Assembly (NCBI GenBank): GCA_018715105.1
Contig: DVMG01000049.1
Span: 1-17,347 of the forward strand
Origin: Candidatus Ventricola intestinavium
GTDB taxonomy: Bacteria > Bacillota > Clostridia > Christensenellales > Aristaeellaceae
Length of the DNA: 17,347 nucleotides
Reading direction: 5' to 3'
Part shown: in pieces, positions 13,898-17,347 of the stretch
Numbering within the stretch: position 1 is the first letter of the stretch
How the letters are laid out: every line of letters begins with the position of its first letter
Position numbers and translations under genes: made by a program
Notes under the pieces: model-generated
The model's input: only the letters and a program-made list of their open reading frames with translations
Databases searched by the model: none
Told to the model about the DNA's origin: nothing

Positions 13898-14995
13898 TTA
13901 CAGCCTGATCAGCGTGCCGTCTTCCACACGGTAAACCGTATCCTGCCGCGCGCCGGCGAGATCGGATAAATCCGTGCAGGTCACAAATGTCTGAACCCGG
14001 TCAATGCGCTCGATCAGCTGGCGCCTCCTGCCCGGATCCAGCTCGCTCATCACATCATCCAGCATCAGCACAGGGGCTTCCTCTCTCTCCTCACCGGCCA
14101 GATCCAGCTGTGCCAGCTTAAGCGAGAGCACGGCGCTTCTTTGCTGCCCCTGGGAGGCGAACATGCGTGCCTCCCGTCCGTTGATCAAAATGCCGATATC
14201 GTCACGATGAACGCCCACCGTGGTGGTCATGCGGCGCAGATCCTCATCTCGGGCAGCACGCAACCGGGCAAGAAGGGCCTGCTGAGGATCCTGCTCCTGC
14301 GCAACCTGGGAAAGATAGCGCAGCTGAAGCCGCTCCCGGCCCCCCGTCAAAGAGGCATGCGCCTGCGCGGCAAGCGTGCTCAGGCGCTCGACAGCCTCCC
14401 GCCGGTTCTGGACGATGACGGCCCCCGTTCGCGCCAGCTGCTCATCCCACATATCCAGGGTATCGATCAGCGCGGATTGCCGGGCAATTTCCCGCAAAAG
14501 CGCGTTTCGCTGATTGAGCGTGCGCACCGCCCTCTGAAGCGCATAGAAATACGCCGGCCGCAGCTGAGAAAGCTGCATGTCCAAAAAACGACGGCGCTCC
14601 GCCGGCCCGCTTTTGACGATCTGAAGATCCTCCGGGGAAAACAAAACCGCGCACACGTGCCCCAGCAGTTCGCCGATGCGCTCCGCCTGGCGCGCGCCGA
14701 TGCGCACCGTTTTGCGCTTCTTCTGGGTTTTGTCAAGCGAGATGCTCACCTCGTGCGTACCGTCCCGCTGCTCGGTCCGCACGCACACACGTGCGCTCGT
14801 CTGCCCCCAACGGATGAGCTCGTCATCGCGCGGGGTCCGGTGGCTTCGTCCCAGGCAGCACAGGTGAAGCGCTTCCAGAATGTTTGTCTTCCCCTGTGCA
14901 TTGGGCCCGGTGAACACCGTCACGCCCGCGCCTGGCTCGATGAGCGCGCGCTCGTAGTTCCGAAAGTTCGTCAGACTCAGGGATTTTACGCGCAT
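13898..14995 (-). CDS. recF: DNA replication and repair protein RecF
   Basis: A 365-aa SMC-like ATPase that loads RecA at gapped DNA. It shows FRNY (11-14), Walker A GPNAQGKT (30-37), an ABC-type signature in SQGQQRSAVLSLKLAQ, and Walker B VLMLDDVMSELD with the RecF D-box. Length fits the family (about 360-370). The ATG at 14995 has AAAGGGGAGAG upstream and gives the usual MRVKSLSLTNFRNYE start; the frame is open further upstream, but that part overlaps dnaN. It follows dnaN by 52 nt, the usual order. Downstream it meets the DnaA-box gap instead of gyrB. Confidence 0.97.
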   Translation of the reverse strand: MRVKSLSLTNFRNYERALIEPGAGVTVFTGPNAQGKTNILEALHLCCLGRSHRTPRDDELIRWGQTSARVCVRTEQRDGTHEVSISLDKTQKKRKTVRIGARQAERIGELLGHVCAVLFSPEDLQIVKSGPAERRRFLDMQLSQLRPAYFYALQRAVRTLNQRNALLREIARQSALIDTLDMWDEQLARTGAVIVQNRREAVERLSTLAAQAHASLTGGRERLQLRYLSQVAQEQDPQQALLARLRAARDEDLRRMTTTVGVHRDDIGILINGREARMFASQGQQRSAVLSLKLAQLDLAGEEREEAPVLMLDDVMSELDPGRRRQLIERIDRVQTFVTCTDLSDLAGARQDTVYRVEDGTLIRL

Positions 14996-15047
14996 GGTCT
15001 CTCCCCTTTCCCGGCAGGCTGCGCCGAAATGGGAATTTCCGCGCGCA

Positions 15048-16151
15048 TCATGCGCCGAATACGCGCACCGGCAGCACCAGGTACAGATAGCTTTCGCCCT
15101 CCGTCGGGCAGATGACGCACGGGCTGACGTTGGAATTAAAGCGCATGACGACCTGATCATCCGTCAGCGCCTTGAGCACATCCGTGATATAGCGCACATT
15201 AAAAGCGATGGTCAGATCCTTTCCCTCGGTGGCAACGCGGATGCGCTCCTCCATGTCGCCCGTCTCGGAGTTGGAAGTCACGTCGAGCAGATCCCCGTCC
15301 ACTTTGAAGCAGACGAGATTGCTCTTCCCCTCGCGCGCAATGAGGCTGGCGCGGTCGATGGCGCTCCCCAGTTCTGCGCGGTCCACCGTCACGCGGGTCT
15401 GCCATTCCTGAGGCAGGATCTGCCGGTAGCGAATGAATTCCCCTTCAAGGAGCCTGGCCACGATGTGCGTGGGGCCGATTTCAAGGCGCACATGGCTGCG
15501 GCTGAAGCACAGGGACACCGGATCCTGCGTATCCAAAAGGATCTTGGCGATATCCCCCAGCACTTTTCCGCCGACAACGGCCGAAACATCCTTTTCCGGG
15601 CCCTCGATCTCTTCCCGGCGCAGGGCCAGGCGGAAGCCGTCGAGCGCCACCACGCGCATCTCGCTCTTTCCAATTTCCATCAGGCAGCCGGTGAGGATGG
15701 GGCGGCTTTCATCCTGCGCAATGGCAAAAAGCGTGCGGCCGATCATGTCGCGCAATGTATTTTGGGGCATGCTGAAGGATTCGCCCGCCACCTGCGGAAG
15801 CTCGGGATATTCCACCGGATCAAAACCGCTGATCGTCGTGCGGATGCTTGCGCATCGGATGGTGGCCTGCATGCGCTCTCCAATGGCGATATCGCAGTTT
15901 CCGCCCGGAAGCTTGCGCACGATTTCGCAAAGCAGTTTGCCGGGCAGCACGGCCCGGCCCTCTTCGCTCACCGTTGCCGCAAGCGTGGTTTCAATGCCCA
16001 GCGCGAGATCCGTGCAGGTCAGGCGCAGGCCTTCTTCACAGGATTCAAAGAGAATGCCCTCCAAAACGGGCTTGGGAGAGCGCACCGCCAGCGCGCGGCT
16101 GACGATGGAAAGGCTGGCGTTCAGTTCATTGGTGTCACAGGAAAAGCGCAT
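15048..16151 (-). CDS. dnaN: DNA polymerase III sliding clamp, beta subunit
   Basis: The 367-aa beta clamp encircles DNA and tethers polymerase III. The chain shows the three-domain clamp pattern: MRFSCDTNELNASLSIVSRAL at the start, KPVLEGILFE, ISGFDPVEYPELP, DESRPILTGCLMEI, VALDGFRLALR, and the end YLYLVLPVRVFGA with the typical LPVR motif. Two candidate starts lie 6 nt apart. GGAGG is 9 nt before the ATG at 16151 and only 3 nt before the ATG at 16157, so 16151 is preferred and also gives the family-like MRF start. Upstream lies a 451-nt gap with DnaA boxes instead of dnaA. Confidence 0.97.
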   Translation of the reverse strand: MRFSCDTNELNASLSIVSRALAVRSPKPVLEGILFESCEEGLRLTCTDLALGIETTLAATVSEEGRAVLPGKLLCEIVRKLPGGNCDIAIGERMQATIRCASIRTTISGFDPVEYPELPQVAGESFSMPQNTLRDMIGRTLFAIAQDESRPILTGCLMEIGKSEMRVVALDGFRLALRREEIEGPEKDVSAVVGGKVLGDIAKILLDTQDPVSLCFSRSHVRLEIGPTHIVARLLEGEFIRYRQILPQEWQTRVTVDRAELGSAIDRASLIAREGKSNLVCFKVDGDLLDVTSNSETGDMEERIRVATEGKDLTIAFNVRYITDVLKALTDDQVVMRFNSNVSPCVICPTEGESYLYLVLPVRVFGA

Positions 16152-16602
16152 ACTCATCAACCTCCATGGGGTAGTAGCAGGATATGAATCAGCAGCAGAA
16201 GCCGTAGAGCGGTTGAAAACATGGATAAGTGCCAAAAAGCCAAAACGTATTGAAAGAAAGCTTGTGGAAAACCATGGAAAAGCGCGGGAAAATATCCCCA
16301 TCTTTTCCACAATCCTGTGAATAACTCATTCCTCTTCAGACAGCATGCAAAGAAAGCACGCCTCCAAATCGATAAATGGGCAAATTCATTCCTATTCACT
16401 ATTCGCGTTTTCCCCGTGAAATCCTTCATGGGCATGGAAAAAGGCGCCGAAAAAAGTGCAGGCGGCGGCCCGAAGGAACTGCCCTGTGTTTGAAAAGACG
16501 GGAGATGGCGAAAGATGGAGAAAAAACCGGGGGAAGGAAGCGGCGGAAACCGGCTCTGCTTATCAAAAAGCCGCCATGCCCAGCCGGCATGACGGCGATC
16601 TT
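16152..16602. other. non-coding gap upstream of dnaN with three DnaA boxes
   Basis: Three 9-mers fit the DnaA consensus fully: TGTGGAAAA (16263-16271, minus orientation), TTTTCCACA (16303-16311, plus) and TGTGAATAA (16316-16324, minus, reads TTATTCACA). They lie 112-173 nt upstream of dnaN and may autoregulate it through DnaA or form an origin element. I see no convincing sigma70 promoter for dnaN here. The part from 16325 to 16563 shows no gene, RNA or repeat that I can support. Confidence 0.6.
16564..16596 (-). terminator. intrinsic terminator of the transketolase gene
   Basis: On the minus strand an 11-base stem (16596-16586 with 16580-16570, one G-U pair) encloses a 5-nt loop and is followed directly by TTTTTG (16569-16564). 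It starts 7 nt after the stop codon. Confidence 0.85.
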
Positions 16603-17347
16603 TTATCCTCTGAGGGTTTCCAATACGGTTTTGCTGATTTTCTCCGCGCTCAGGCCATAGTAGTCAAGCAGCTGCTCGGGCTTGCCCGACTGGCCAAAGC
16701 AGTCCGGAATGCCGATTTTGCGAAGGCGTCCGCCATGCGCCGCCACGACAGAGGCCACCGCGTCGCCAAGCCCGCCGATGATGGAGTGCTCTTCGACGGT
16801 AAAAAGCGGCATCTGCCCCGCCAGGCGGCGGACAGCCGCCTCGTCAAGCGGCTTGATGGTATGCATGTTGATCACGGCGGAGCGGATCCCCTGTTCTTCC
16901 AGAAGCCGGGCAGCGTCCATGCATGTTTCCACCATCAGGCCGCATGTGAGGAGGGCGGCGTCCGTTCCTTCGCGCAGCACATTGGCTTTGCCCACCTCAA
17001 AGGGCATGCCCTCGGAAAAGACAGGCGTGGCCAGACGCGCCAGGCGGATGTAGACCGGCCCGTCGATCGCTGCGGCGGCGCGCACGGCCCGCGCCGCCTC
17101 CAGCGCATCGCAGGGGCAGAGGATGGTCATGCCCGGCAGCGCGCGCATGATGGCCAGATCTTCCACTGCCTGATGCGTGGCGCCGTCCTCGCCGACGGTG
17201 ATGCCGGCATGGGTAAAGGCGAATTTGACGTTCAGATGCGGATAGCATACGCCGTTGCGGATCTGCTCGTAGCACCGGCTGGCAAACACGGCAAACGTGG
17301 AGCAGAAGGGAATCATGCCCACGCTGGAAAGGCCGGCGGCCATGGTG
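16603..17347 (-). CDS. transketolase C-terminal subunit (5' end cut by window edge)
   Basis: The frame is open to the window edge; about 247 residues plus the stop are visible. It carries the pyrimidine-binding and C-terminal domains of a transketolase: MAAGLSSVGMIPFCSTFAVFASRCYEQIRN, then THAGITVGEDGATHQAVEDLAIMRALPGMTI, then a C-terminal domain with NMHTIKPLDEAA and VEEHSIIGGLG. In many Firmicutes transketolase is split into two genes, the second being about 310 aa and starting shortly before this point. The small remaining N-terminal part and the lack of a diphosphate-binding domain in the window fit that, but a fused gene cannot be excluded. DXS is less likely, because GVCYPHLNVKFAFTHAGITV is of the transketolase type. 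The N-terminal subunit would lie just beyond the window. Confidence 0.9.
   Translation of the reverse strand, partial: TMAAGLSSVGMIPFCSTFAVFASRCYEQIRNGVCYPHLNVKFAFTHAGITVGEDGATHQAVEDLAIMRALPGMTILCPCDALEAARAVRAAAAIDGPVYIRLARLATPVFSEGMPFEVGKANVLREGTDAALLTCGLMVETCMDAARLLEEQGIRSAVINMHTIKPLDEAAVRRLAGQMPLFTVEEHSIIGGLGDAVASVVAAHGGRLRKIGIPDCFGQSGKPEQLLDYYGLSAEKISKTVLETLRG

Noticed and set aside
14994..16187. 397-codon plus-strand frame opposite dnaN
   Set aside because: Shadow of dnaN: no recognisable motif, and the opposite frame is unmistakably the beta clamp.
16376..16660. 94-codon plus-strand frame in the gap upstream of dnaN
   Set aside because: It is lysine- and arginine-rich without a ribosome site, and it runs through the transketolase terminator into the end of that gene on the other strand.

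Overview
The window reads as ordinary chromosome from a GC-rich (roughly 60% by eye) anaerobic Firmicute, most likely a gut-type Clostridia such as a Christensenellales or Oscillospirales relative. That placement is inference from family content: a UPF0180/YkuS-like protein, a DUF5711-like propeller protein, CvpA, a split transketolase, strong Gram-positive style Shine-Dalgarno sites, and a tungsten/molybdenum aldehyde-oxidoreductase homologue. I see no rRNA, tRNA, CRISPR array, insertion sequence or phage gene.

Layout. (1) 1-1465, minus strand: a Tat export operon in the order tatB, tatA, tatC, with tatC cut by the window edge. (2) 1466-1922: a divergent control region with a good sigma70 promoter facing each way. 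Facing right there is a ~245-nt structured leader containing a strong intrinsic terminator, so it looks like an attenuator or riboswitch. (3) 1923-5731, plus strand: a three-gene cluster resembling the start of the E. coli ydhYVWXUT operon. It holds a four-cluster ferredoxin with a clean twin-arginine signal (YdhY-like), a pterin-tungsten/molybdenum oxidoreductase (YdhV-like) and an uncharacterised third protein (YdhW-like). It ends in overlapping terminators shared with the convergent neighbour. (4) 5914-13516, minus strand: a TRIC-type channel, CCA-adding enzyme, a 75-aa translationally coupled protein, a GT-C-like membrane protein, a two-helix membrane protein, a zinc-ribbon mini-protein, CvpA, a DUF5711-like protein and a YkuS-like protein. 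(5) 13517-13897: a non-coding gap with a dense, helically phased DnaA-box cluster. (6) 13898-16151, minus strand: recF and dnaN. (7) 16152-16602: a non-coding gap with three more DnaA boxes. (8) 16603-17347: the C-terminal half of a split transketolase, cut by the window edge.

How the parts fit. The Tat operon stands back to back with a cluster whose ferredoxin carries a Tat signal, which suggests that an exported, or membrane-face, tungsten/molybdenum redox enzyme is made together with its exporter. The cluster lacks the cytochrome-b partner genes that follow ydhW in E. coli, so its electron partner is not visible. Separately, dnaN-recF has lost the usual dnaA neighbour but is flanked on both sides by DnaA boxes, which makes this segment a candidate replication origin or a relic of one. 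The two best leads are the leader RNA at 1677-1858 and the DnaA-box array at 13772-13836.
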